Assembly (NCBI GenBank): GCA_021782105.1
Contig: JAJXVO010000002.1
Location: 1-44,095, forward strand
DNA from: a bacterium
GTDB taxonomy: Bacteria; Verrucomicrobiota; Verrucomicrobiia; Opitutales; Opitutaceae
Length of the DNA stretch: 44,095 nt
Direction: 5' to 3'
The position numbers and the translations under genes were made by a program. Shown here in pieces: positions 34,056-40,841 of the stretch. A model generated the notes under the pieces. The model ran no database searches. It was not told the DNA's origin and was given only the letters and a program-made list of their open reading frames with translations. How positions within the stretch are numbered: position 1 is the first letter of the stretch; every line of letters begins with the position of its first letter.

Positions 34056-34823
34056 TCAGGCTTTTTCGGTGCCCCAGCGACGGTGAAGGAAACGTTCCCA
34101 TGGGGAGAACAGGATCTTGTCCGCAAGCAGGCCGATGACGATGATCACGAACATGATGCCGATGACCTGCTCCATGGCGTTCAACTCGCGTCCGTAGTGC
34201 AGGAGGTGGCCGAGACCGAAACCGCTTAGGATGGTCACATAGATTTCGGCGGCCATGAGCGACCGCCAGGCGAAGGCCCAGCCCTGTTTCATTCCGGAGA
34301 CGACGAAGGGCAACGAAGCAGGGAGCATGACATGGGTCCAAATGTGGAGGCCGTTGGAACCCATGGTTCGAGCGGCGCGTGCGAAGATGGGTGGGACGTT
34401 GCGGACGCCATTTTCCGTGGCGATGATGACCGACCAGAGGGTTCCCATGATGACGACGAAGAACATTGCGGTCTCGGTCTGACCGAACCAGAGCAGGGAA
34501 AGGGGCACCCAGCACACGCTCGGGAGGGTTTGGAGGCCCAGGGCGATGAGGCCGAGCGTGTCGCCGACGACCTTGAAGCGGGCGGTGAGCAGGCCGAGTG
34601 GCAGGCCCAGGAGGATGCCGAAGATGTAGCCGACGGTCAGACGCTTCATCGTGACCATCGTGGCGCTGAGCAGGGTGCCGTCGATGATCGCCCCTTCGAG
34701 ATAGCGCGCGACGCTAGCGGGGGAGGGAACGAGGACGGGCGACCAGAACCGGGCCACGAAGACGAGCTGCCAGGCCCCCACGAGCAGAGCGAAGAAGGCG
34801 AATGCGCGGGTGAAGCGTTTCAT
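34056..34823 (-). CDS. ssuC: ABC transporter permease, sulfonate/taurine type
   Basis: 255 residues of the SsuC/TauC/NrtB permease group with about six helices. [20 protein letters not shown] is the start of the membrane domain, and the EAA-like cytoplasmic loop is EYYRA-like [26 protein letters not shown], where it contacts the ATPase. [18 protein letters not shown] is typical of the group. The start codon overlaps the ATPase stop by 4 nt. Substrate choice among sulfonates, taurine, nitrate or aromatic sulfur compounds is not decided by sequence; the cysK and Rrf2 context favours sulfur. The gene symbol is a best-guess family name. Confidence 0.88.
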   Translation of the reverse strand: MKRFTRAFAFFALLVGAWQLVFVARFWSPVLVPSPASVARYLEGAIIDGTLLSATMVTMKRLTVGYIFGILLGLPLGLLTARFKVVGDTLGLIALGLQTLPSVCWVPLSLLWFGQTETAMFFVVIMGTLWSVIIATENGVRNVPPIFARAARTMGSNGLHIWTHVMLPASLPFVVSGMKQGWAFAWRSLMAAEIYVTILSGFGLGHLLHYGRELNAMEQVIGIMFVIIVIGLLADKILFSPWERFLHRRWGTEKA

Positions 34824-35632
34824 TCGGAAGCCTCCCCGTTGGCGTCGCGGACGTGGCTCTTGAGGGCGACCATGATCTCGGACGCGTGCGCCGCAAGACT
34901 GACGCTATTGATGTCCCTGGGGCGTGGGAGATCGATCCGGTATTGCTCGCGGATGCGACCCGGGTGCGGCGAAAAGAGGACGACCCGGTCTCCCAGGCAG
35001 ACGGCTTCGCGGACGTTGTGGGTGACGAAGACGATGGTTTTGCGCCGATCGGCCCAGATGCGCTGGAGGTCACCGTACAGCTGCTCGCGAGTCAGGGCGT
35101 CGAGCGCCGCGAAGGGTTCGTCCATGAGGAGAACGCGCGGATTGGGTGCGAGGGCGCGGGCGAGGGCGACACGCTGCTTCATGCCCCCGGAGAGCTCATG
35201 TACGTAGGAGTGGCTGAATCGTTCCAGGCCCACCAACTGCAGATAGAACCGCGCGACGTCGAGGCGCTCGGCCGTGGTGAGGCCGGGCTTGAGGCGCAGT
35301 CCGAAGAGCACGTTCCCGAGGACGTCGAGCCAGGGGAAAAGCGCGGACTCCTGGAACATGACCATGCGGTCGCGCCCAGGGGCGTTCACGCGATGACCGT
35401 CGGACAGCACCTCGCCCTCGTCGGGGAGTTCGAGGCCGGCGATCATGTTGAGCAGCGTGGATTTTCCGCATCCGGACGGGCCGACAAGGCAGACAAACTC
35501 GCCCTCGTTCACGTCGAGCGACACGTCGTCGAGCGCATGCACCGCACCGCCTCTCGAGGCGAAGCGCTTGGAGATGCGCCTGACCGAGAGCTTCGAGGGT
35601 GCCTCGTTTGTCAGCTCCGATTCGAGTGTCAT
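34820..35632 (-). CDS. ssuB: ABC transporter ATP-binding protein, sulfonate/taurine type
   Basis: 270 residues from the ATG at 35632 (MTLESELTNEAPSKLSVRRI). It has Walker A GPSGCGKST, Q-loop MVMFQESALFPWLDVLGN, signature LSGGMKQRVALARALAP, Walker B RVLLMDEPFAALD and the H-loop FVTHNVREAVCLGDRVV, all intact. Q-loop and signature wording match SsuB/TauB/NrtD-type ATPases. Both ends overlap neighbours by 4 nt (ATGA): its start with the stop of the binding-protein gene, its stop with the start of the permease gene. Longer in-frame starts upstream fall inside the binding-protein gene and were rejected. Confidence 0.92.
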   Translation of the reverse strand: MTLESELTNEAPSKLSVRRISKRFASRGGAVHALDDVSLDVNEGEFVCLVGPSGCGKSTLLNMIAGLELPDEGEVLSDGHRVNAPGRDRMVMFQESALFPWLDVLGNVLFGLRLKPGLTTAERLDVARFYLQLVGLERFSHSYVHELSGGMKQRVALARALAPNPRVLLMDEPFAALDALTREQLYGDLQRIWADRRKTIVFVTHNVREAVCLGDRVVLFSPHPGRIREQYRIDLPRPRDINSVSLAAHASEIMVALKSHVRDANGEASE

Positions 35633-36627
35633 TGCATTTGGCTGAAGAGGCGATCGAGGGGGATCGCGTTGCGGAGGAAACCGACGGATTGTGCGTCGCG
35701 GACGAGCGCCTCGAAGCGTCCGGCCGAAACGGAATCGGTGAAGGTGAGTCTCGTCCACGCCGAAGCGACGAGTGAGGCGGAGATCTCCCGTTTGGTTTCG
35801 GCCGAGAGTCCGGCCCTGACCAGTTCGCGCGCCTCGGAGGGATGGGCGTTGATCCACGCGGTGAGTTCGCGGTGGGCTGCGACGAATTTTGCGACAAGCT
35901 CAGGTTTCTGTCTAAGGGCTTTGACGCCTGAGACGAGCACCGTGGTGACGGCGTCCTTTTGTTCCAAATACACGACGCCTCCCGCTTCGAGCTGGAGGCG
36001 GGAGACCCAGGGCTCGACCGTCCAGACGCCGTCGAGCCTGCCCTGGGTGAAGAGGGAAAGCTGATCGGGGTTTGCGGTGGGGATGACCTGCAGGTCGCCG
36101 CCAGTGAGCGTGACCCGGAATCCGTGGGCCTTGAACCAGGCGCGTGCGGCGACGTCCTGAGTGTTGCCGAGCTGAGGCGTTGCGATGCGCCGGCCTCGGA
36201 ATCCGGCCGGTGAATCGATGCCCGCGTCTTTGCGGAGGACGAGGGCGGCGCCGCCTTCGGCAGCTCCGGCCATCACACGGATCTCGTCGCCCGCGGAGCG
36301 GATGTACACGTTCAGGGCCGGATTGGGCCCGACATAGGTCATGTCGATGGAGCCGGCGAGCAGGGCCTCCATCGCACTGGGACCGGCATTGAAGGGGAAC
36401 CATTGAACGGCGACATCCTGGCCGAGACGCTGTTCGAACCAGCCGTGGCCCAGGCGGGAAGTCTGTGCGCCGATCAGACCTTGGGCGTGGGTGACGTTGG
36501 GGAAATAGCCGATGCGAAGAACCTGGTTGGCAGCCCTGAGGGGGCGCGCAGAAAAAAGCGTGCCGACGAAGGCGAGGAGGCAGGCCGCTGTCAGGGCGTG
36601 CCGCTGGAGTCCGATCAAGGAAGTCAT
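35629..36627 (-). CDS. ssuA: ABC transporter substrate-binding protein, sulfonate/nitrate/taurine family
   Basis: 332 residues. A signal peptide (MTSLIGLQRHALTAACLLAF) ends around ARPLRAA. The mature part begins QVLRIGYFPNVTHAQGLIGA, then VQWFPFNAGPSAMEALLAGS and IDMTYVGPNPALNVYIRSAG, the fold of NMT1/SsuA-like periplasmic binding proteins. The GPNPALN and PFNAGPSAMEALL wording is shared with the aliphatic-sulfonate group. No lipobox is seen at the cleavage site, so it is probably a free periplasmic protein. The start codon overlaps the Rrf2 stop by 4 nt. Sulfur compounds are the favoured ligand because of cysK; direct proof is absent. Confidence 0.87.
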   Translation of the reverse strand: MTSLIGLQRHALTAACLLAFVGTLFSARPLRAANQVLRIGYFPNVTHAQGLIGAQTSRLGHGWFEQRLGQDVAVQWFPFNAGPSAMEALLAGSIDMTYVGPNPALNVYIRSAGDEIRVMAGAAEGGAALVLRKDAGIDSPAGFRGRRIATPQLGNTQDVAARAWFKAHGFRVTLTGGDLQVIPTANPDQLSLFTQGRLDGVWTVEPWVSRLQLEAGGVVYLEQKDAVTTVLVSGVKALRQKPELVAKFVAAHRELTAWINAHPSEARELVRAGLSAETKREISASLVASAWTRLTFTDSVSAGRFEALVRDAQSVGFLRNAIPLDRLFSQMQ

Positions 36628-37178
36628 ATGGAATACTCCTCTTGAAGTTCATCGAGGATTCCGTCGTGCAGCCGGCGGGATCGGGATTCCGACGAGAGCC
36701 CCCTGGGGACGGGGCGGGAAAAAGGGAGGGGCTTGCTGTCGCGGCGGAGCTTCCGAGTGGTGACCTCGACGACTTGTGCCAGTGAGTAGCGGTCGAGGAT
36801 GCCCGCGATCGCATTGCGAACGTCGAGCATCACCATGCGTAGTCCGCAGTGCGCCTCGTCCGGGCAGGAGCACGGCGCGTACGCGGTCTGGGAGACGCAC
36901 CCGATCGGAGCGAGAGGACCGTCGATCAGACGAACGATCTCCCCCATGAAGATCTGGGCGGCAGGACGGGCGAGCCGGTACCCTCCGAATTTTCCGCGCT
37001 CACTTTCGACGAAACCGGCCTCCCTGAGCTGGAGCATGACCTGCTCCAGGAACTTCACGGACATCTTCTCCTTTTCGGCGATTTCCGAGACGCGGACGAG
37101 TTCGCGTCCAACCGAGGCGGCAATTCCAAGATCGATCAAGGCGCGGAGCGCGTATTCGCCTTTCTTGGAGAGCTTCAT
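36624..37178 (-). CDS. Rrf2-family transcriptional regulator with four-cysteine cluster
   Basis: 184 residues. The N-terminal winged helix starts MKLSKKGEYALRALIDLGIA and has SVKFLEQVMLQLREAGFVES and GKFGGYRLARP, the Rrf2 signature. Where IscR holds its iron-sulfur cysteines, this protein has Cys94, Cys103, Cys105 and Cys111 (spacing 8, 1, 5) in a GCVSQTAYAPCSCPDEAHC stretch, then MLDVRNAIAGILDRYSLAQV. A ~40-residue basic tail follows. Sulfur-linked Rrf2 regulators (CymR/CysR-like) are the nearest functional match. It is first in the rrf2 > transporter > cysK operon with ATGA overlap to the next gene, so it likely controls its own operon. Cluster versus thiol sensing is open. Confidence 0.88.
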   Translation of the reverse strand: MKLSKKGEYALRALIDLGIAASVGRELVRVSEIAEKEKMSVKFLEQVMLQLREAGFVESERGKFGGYRLARPAAQIFMGEIVRLIDGPLAPIGCVSQTAYAPCSCPDEAHCGLRMVMLDVRNAIAGILDRYSLAQVVEVTTRKLRRDSKPLPFSRPVPRGLSSESRSRRLHDGILDELQEEYSI

Positions 37179-37237
37179 GGGTTTAATCTACATTGATGGA
37201 GTAGAGTATTTGCAAGCGAATTCCTTAGCTCGGCAGT

Positions 37238-37297
37238 ATTATAAAGGAAAAATCTTGGAATCGTCTTATTTAAAGAGATTAACGATTGTTCGTAATC
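37238..37297 (-). promoter_or_regulatory. Candidate promoter and dyad upstream of the sulfur operon
   Basis: A perfect -10 hexamer TATAAT lies on the minus strand (plus 37238-37243), 60 nt before the Rrf2 start; an 18-bp spacer leads to AAGACG, a poor -35, as expected of an activated promoter. At plus 37277-37297 an imperfect inverted repeat GATTAaCGA / TCGTAATC (loop TTGT) lies in activator position. The whole 37179-37330 block is about 32% GC, against a very GC-rich surround. Confidence 0.5.
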
Positions 37298-37379
37298 GGA
37301 TAAACAAATTAAAATTACCAATGAGCTAATGATAAAGCTCTGCCCTGCGGCGTGGGCCGAAGGGGGGCCGTCGGGGGGG

Positions 37380-38492
37380 CTAGCGCAAGCGCGCGAAAAA
37401 CCACAGGGCGACACCGCTCATGCCGAGGCTGGGCAGCCAGGCACCCCATTCCGGAGTGATCACTCCCTTGGCGGCCAGTGTGCCTCCCAGCTGGGCGAGG
37501 AGGTAATACAGGGCGAACAGGCCGATCGATTTCGAGATGCCGACGGCGGGGTTCACGCGCACGCCGGAGACGGCGAACGGGACGGAGAGGCCGATGACGA
37601 TCAGGGGGGCGAGGGTGTCGGCGAGCAGGCCAAAATAGCGCACTTCGTAGGGCACGGCCTTGGCGCTGTTGACTGAGCGCAGATAACCGATCAGGCGGCG
37701 GAGCTCCCAGAAGGACAGGTCGATCGGCTTGCGGTCAATCAGCAGCATGAGTGCGGGGTCGTCCGAGATCTTCGGAAAGGACTCAAGTTTGAAGGGCGAA
37801 TTTGCGACGATCTCGCCGGAGTCGAGATCGAAGCGGTAATCGCGTCCGTCCTTGAAGGTCCAGCCCTTGCCGCTGGCATTGCGCCAGGCCTGGCTTGCGA
37901 CGATCCGGCGCGTCTCATGGCGCTGGGCGTCGAGGAAGGAGAGACTGATTCCGTAGGCCTTGTGGGTATAGAGGCTGTACCGGTTCATGAACCACAGTCG
38001 GCCGGCCTGTCGGTTGTCGAAGGCCACGCTGGTGCGCGCGCCGATCTCGTCGGCTGAGCGGCTGGTTGCTTCGTGCCGGAACTCAACGCGTTCCCGAATC
38101 TGTCGCGACTGCTCCACGGACCAGGGGACGATCGTGCTATTGAGCCAAAGCGTGAGCCCGCAGCTGATCAGGCCGACGTACCAGACGGGGATCGATATCC
38201 GGGCCAGGCTGACTCCGGAGGCTCGCATGGCAGTGAACTCGTGATTACGATGCAGCTGTCCGAACACGTAGAGCAGCGAGACCAGCAAGGTCAGCGGCAT
38301 GAGGAGCGCGAGGAAGCTGGGCACGGCGACCGCGAGGTAGAGCACCACGTCGGCGAGGTTGGCACCCGCCGACAGGAGTGGCGCGAGGTCCGTGTACATC
38401 ACCTGTACGAGCAAAAGGCCGAGCAGCGCGGCGGTGACGACGGCGATTATTTGGAACCATTCTCTGAGCAGATATCGGTCGAAAGTCGTCAT
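37380..38492 (-). CDS. LptF/LptG family permease (YjgP/YjgQ)
   Basis: 370 residues starting MTTFDRYLLREWFQIIAVVT. The layout is three N-terminal membrane helices, a ~180-residue periplasmic jellyroll region (QAWRNASGKGWTFKDGRDYR) and three C-terminal helices (LLADTLAPLIVIGLSVPFAV, GLFALYYLLAQLGG). RNHEFTAMRASGVSLARI is the cytoplasmic coupling helix that contacts LptB. The family extracts LPS from the inner membrane. Only one of the usual two paralogues is in the window; whether this is F or G is uncertain. Residues in frame upstream of 38492 look non-coding. Confidence 0.88.
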   Translation of the reverse strand: MTTFDRYLLREWFQIIAVVTAALLGLLLVQVMYTDLAPLLSAGANLADVVLYLAVAVPSFLALLMPLTLLVSLLYVFGQLHRNHEFTAMRASGVSLARISIPVWYVGLISCGLTLWLNSTIVPWSVEQSRQIRERVEFRHEATSRSADEIGARTSVAFDNRQAGRLWFMNRYSLYTHKAYGISLSFLDAQRHETRRIVASQAWRNASGKGWTFKDGRDYRFDLDSGEIVANSPFKLESFPKISDDPALMLLIDRKPIDLSFWELRRLIGYLRSVNSAKAVPYEVRYFGLLADTLAPLIVIGLSVPFAVSGVRVNPAVGISKSIGLFALYYLLAQLGGTLAAKGVITPEWGAWLPSLGMSGVALWFFARLR

Positions 38493-38809
38493 GGTTCGTG
38501 GGAAAGCGGTAGCGTGGCCGTGAGGCGGGGAAATCACTAGAGCCTGTGCCACTTCGCCATGAAAGCCAAAAGGTGGGAGAGTTTGAACCACCCTGTGCCT
38601 CGGGTGAGCCCGCAGACGGGTCAGCGTGACGCATTCCAAACCGGGGCTAAAATCCCAAAATCCCGTTGAGTTGATTCGCAATAGCCTAAGGGAAAGGGGA
38701 TTGAGAAATGAAATTGGACCATTACTTCCCCCCAAGACAAGTGGGATGCTTTCTGCTAAGGTAATGGGGATTTCGAAGACACACTCTCATCCTCAAACTC
38801 AATTTCACC
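38493..38809. promoter_or_regulatory. Divergent intergenic region with GGGATT repeats
   Basis: 317 nt without a gene, between the LptG-type permease and the zinc peptidase. It contains an imperfect 17-bp direct repeat, CTAAGGgAAaGGGGATT at 38686-38702 and CTAAGGtAAtGGGGATT at 38756-38772 (15 of 17 identical, 70 bp apart), and AATCCC twice at 38651 and 38659 (8-bp period). A small CCCG/CGGG hairpin lies near 38610. I cannot place a convincing -35/-10 pair. Confidence 0.45.
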
Positions 38810-39520
38810 ATGATACTCGCCTGGGTTGCCCTCCTGATCGTTCCGCTTCTCTTCGGGCTTTACGCGCAATATCGCGTGTCGAGCGCCTATAACAAGAACC
38901 TGCAAATCCAATCCCGGGGTCGGATCACGGGTGCCGAGGCTGCGGAGGCCGTGATGCGCGCAGCCGGCATCGAAGGGGTGGATGTCGTCGAGGTCGACGG
39001 CATGTTGACCGATCACTACGACCCGGTGAATCGCAGGCTCGCCTTGTCGTCGCAAAACTTCCGCGGAATGAGTCTCGCGGCATTGGGTGTATCGGCCCAC
39101 GAGGCTGGGCATGCGATTCAGGACAAGCAGGGGTATGCGATGATGCGCATGCGGCAAACCCTGGTGCCTGCGGCTCAGATCGCGGCGCCGGTGGCCAGCT
39201 TTGTGATGGGCTTCGGGCTGTTCATGGCGTTTCTGATCGGCTCGCAGTTCTTCGGTATTTTGATGCTGAAGCTCGGCATCGCGGCGCTGCTGGCGGTGGC
39301 GGTCTTCCAGATCGTGACGCTGCCCGTCGAATTCGACGCGAGCCGCCGCGCGAAACTGCAACTGGTGAATCTGGGCATTCTCGACGCCGACGAGATCCAC
39401 GGAGTCAATGAGACGCTTGATGCGGCGGCGCTCACGTACGTGGCGGCGCTCGTGGCGACGATAGGCCAGTTGCTTTACCTGGTGCTTCAGTTGTCCGGCA
39501 TGAGCCGGCGCAGCGACTGA
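38810..39520 (+). CDS. Membrane zinc metallopeptidase (YugP family)
   Basis: 236 residues. An N-terminal helix (MILAWVALLIVPLLFGLYAQ) is followed by SSAYNKNLQIQSRGRITGAE and the zinc motif SAHEAGHAIQDK near residue 98, the HExxH-like HEAGH site of M48-related YugP proteins. Further helices follow (SFVMGFGLFMAFLIGS, LKLGIAALLAVAVFQIVTLP), then PVEFDASRRAKLQL with a likely third zinc ligand (Glu), and LTYVAALVATIGQLLYLVLQ. It should be an inner-membrane peptidase of unknown substrate. It is a single gene ended by a terminator. Confidence 0.88.
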   Translation: MILAWVALLIVPLLFGLYAQYRVSSAYNKNLQIQSRGRITGAEAAEAVMRAAGIEGVDVVEVDGMLTDHYDPVNRRLALSSQNFRGMSLAALGVSAHEAGHAIQDKQGYAMMRMRQTLVPAAQIAAPVASFVMGFGLFMAFLIGSQFFGILMLKLGIAALLAVAVFQIVTLPVEFDASRRAKLQLVNLGILDADEIHGVNETLDAAALTYVAALVATIGQLLYLVLQLSGMSRRSD

Positions 39521-39529
39521 AGCCAATCC

Positions 39530-39557
39530 AGCCCGGCGAATGAGGCCGGGCTTTTTT
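39530..39557 (+). terminator. Rho-independent terminator of the zinc peptidase gene
   Basis: AGCCCGGC pairs with GCCGGGCT around loop GAATGAG, followed by T through 39557; 10 nt after the stop codon. Confidence 0.9.
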
Positions 39558-39599
39558 ATGCCCTCCGGGAGGTTTGTGGACGCACGGAGGGCCGAGAGC

Positions 39600-39992
39600 T
39601 CAGGCTTTGCAGCCGCGAAGCTGGCAGTCGATTCGGAGGATGTGGGCGCGGATCCAGCCGGAAGTTTCGCGGAAGACCTCGAGCACGAGGCTGGTGTTGG
39701 TGCCCTGTTGTTTGAGGCGGGCGACCCAGCCGTCGAGCTTGACCGTGAATTCCTTGTGCGCCTTGCAGTTTTCGTGAAGCGACGGGCAATTGACGCGCGC
39801 CATGTGCGCCTCCTCGCGGCCGAAATGTTCGCGGGCGTATTGGTTGAGGAACGTGATCATTTGCGTGATCTGTTCCTTGGCGGTGCCCTTCTGAAGGGCG
39901 ATCTCGAGCTCGTTGAGCGTCGAAATCAGTTGTTTATGGTCATTGTCGACGACCGGATGTCCGGTGGCCAGAGAGTCGGTCCATTGGATCAT
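39600..39992 (-). CDS. Bacteriohemerythrin with one altered iron ligand
   Basis: 130 residues, a single hemerythrin domain with no membrane or signalling part. It starts MIQWTDSLATGHPVVDNDHK. Against the canonical set (His, His, Glu, His, His, His, Asp) I see His19, His56 and Glu60 in EHFGREEAHM, His79 in NCKAHKEF, and His117 and Asp122 in RAHILRID, but Asn75 stands where the fourth His is expected (spacing 15 from the Glu). His73 is two residues away and could not simply substitute. Four cysteines are present (69, 76, 123, 128). The family binds O2 or senses it at a di-iron site. It is a lone gene; the next upstream gene on the same strand is a NarL-type regulator, 105 nt away. Confidence 0.9.
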   Translation of the reverse strand: MIQWTDSLATGHPVVDNDHKQLISTLNELEIALQKGTAKEQITQMITFLNQYAREHFGREEAHMARVNCPSLHENCKAHKEFTVKLDGWVARLKQQGTNTSLVLEVFRETSGWIRAHILRIDCQLRGCKA

Positions 39993-40097
39993 AATTGGGT
40001 GCTCAAAAGAAGCGCGGCGACACTAGGAGCAGCCCCTTGACAGGCGAACAAATATAGGGCGGATCCCTCAAAAGAGGGGGGCGGATTTTACGTATCT

Positions 40098-40748
40098 CTA
40101 AAGCTGCACGATGCCCTCGCGAATGGCGTATTTCGTAAGCTCCGCAATGCTATTGATTTTGAGCTTTGCCATGATGTTGAGCCGATGAGCCTCGATGGTC
40201 TTGGTGCTGACGTTGAGCGTGAGGGCGGTCTCTTTCGTGGTGCGGCCGTCGGCGATACATTTGAGGATTTCCCGTTCGCGATCGGACAGTGGGCCGGACG
40301 GTGAGCCGGAGGCGGGGATCGGCATTTGGCGCTGGTATTCGCGCACGACGACGGTGGAGACTTCGGGGCAGAGGTAGGTTTGTCCGCTCATGATCGTGCG
40401 GATCGCCTGGACGAAATCGCGGCTCGCATTGAGCTTCAGGAGAAATCCGGCGACGCCGGCATTGAGGGCATCGCGCACGTAGTGCGCATCCGAATGCGCG
40501 CTAAGGATGAGGACCTTCACATGCGGCGTCCTGGCCCTGATCTGGCGGGCGAGTGCGATGCCGTCGATGCCGGGCATCTCGATGTCGGAGGAGACCAGGT
40601 CGGGGTGGGCCGCCTCGATCTGATCGAGGGCTCCCTGCCCGTTGGCTGCCTCGCCGACGACTTCAAAATCGGCCTCGCTGCGGAGGATGAGCTTGAGACC
40701 GTCGCGCACGATCTGGTGATCGTCGACGATGAAGATTCTGAGGGCCAT
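40098..40748 (-). CDS. NarL/FixJ-family response regulator
   Basis: 216 residues, the usual length. The receiver has VDDHQIVRDGLKLIL (Asp9, Asp10), phosphoacceptor Asp55 in DLVSSDIEMPGIDG, ILSAHSDAHYV and switch lysine in GFLLKLNAS. A linker of ~25 residues leads to the GerE/LuxR-type HTH: LSDREREILKCIADGRTTKE and STKTIEAHRLNIMAKL. All key residues are present, so it should be a phosphorylation-controlled DNA-binding protein. No histidine kinase is beside it, so it is an orphan. Target genes are unknown; a 16-bp palindrome of the kind this class binds exists elsewhere in the window (8453), but no link can be drawn. Confidence 0.93.
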   Translation of the reverse strand: MALRIFIVDDHQIVRDGLKLILRSEADFEVVGEAANGQGALDQIEAAHPDLVSSDIEMPGIDGIALARQIRARTPHVKVLILSAHSDAHYVRDALNAGVAGFLLKLNASRDFVQAIRTIMSGQTYLCPEVSTVVVREYQRQMPIPASGSPSGPLSDREREILKCIADGRTTKETALTLNVSTKTIEAHRLNIMAKLKINSIAELTKYAIREGIVQL

Positions 40749-40841
40749 GGGGGGACTGAGCGGAGAGGATTGGGCAGGCTGGCGAGGGACGGCAAGCTCC
40801 GCGAACCTCTGGAGTTCGGATATGCGGTGGTGATCGAAGGA

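Noticed and set aside
32992-34515. 507-residue version of cysteine synthase
   Set aside because: The added N-terminus is antisense-like sequence within the permease gene; CysK homology begins at 33969.
37177-37329. 50-residue plus-strand frame (MGLIYIDGVEYLQANSLARQ...) over the sulfur-operon promoter
   Set aside because: It looks protein-like, but its ATG is antisense to the Rrf2 start and the sequence is AT-rich promoter DNA holding a TATAAT; I found no family resemblance.
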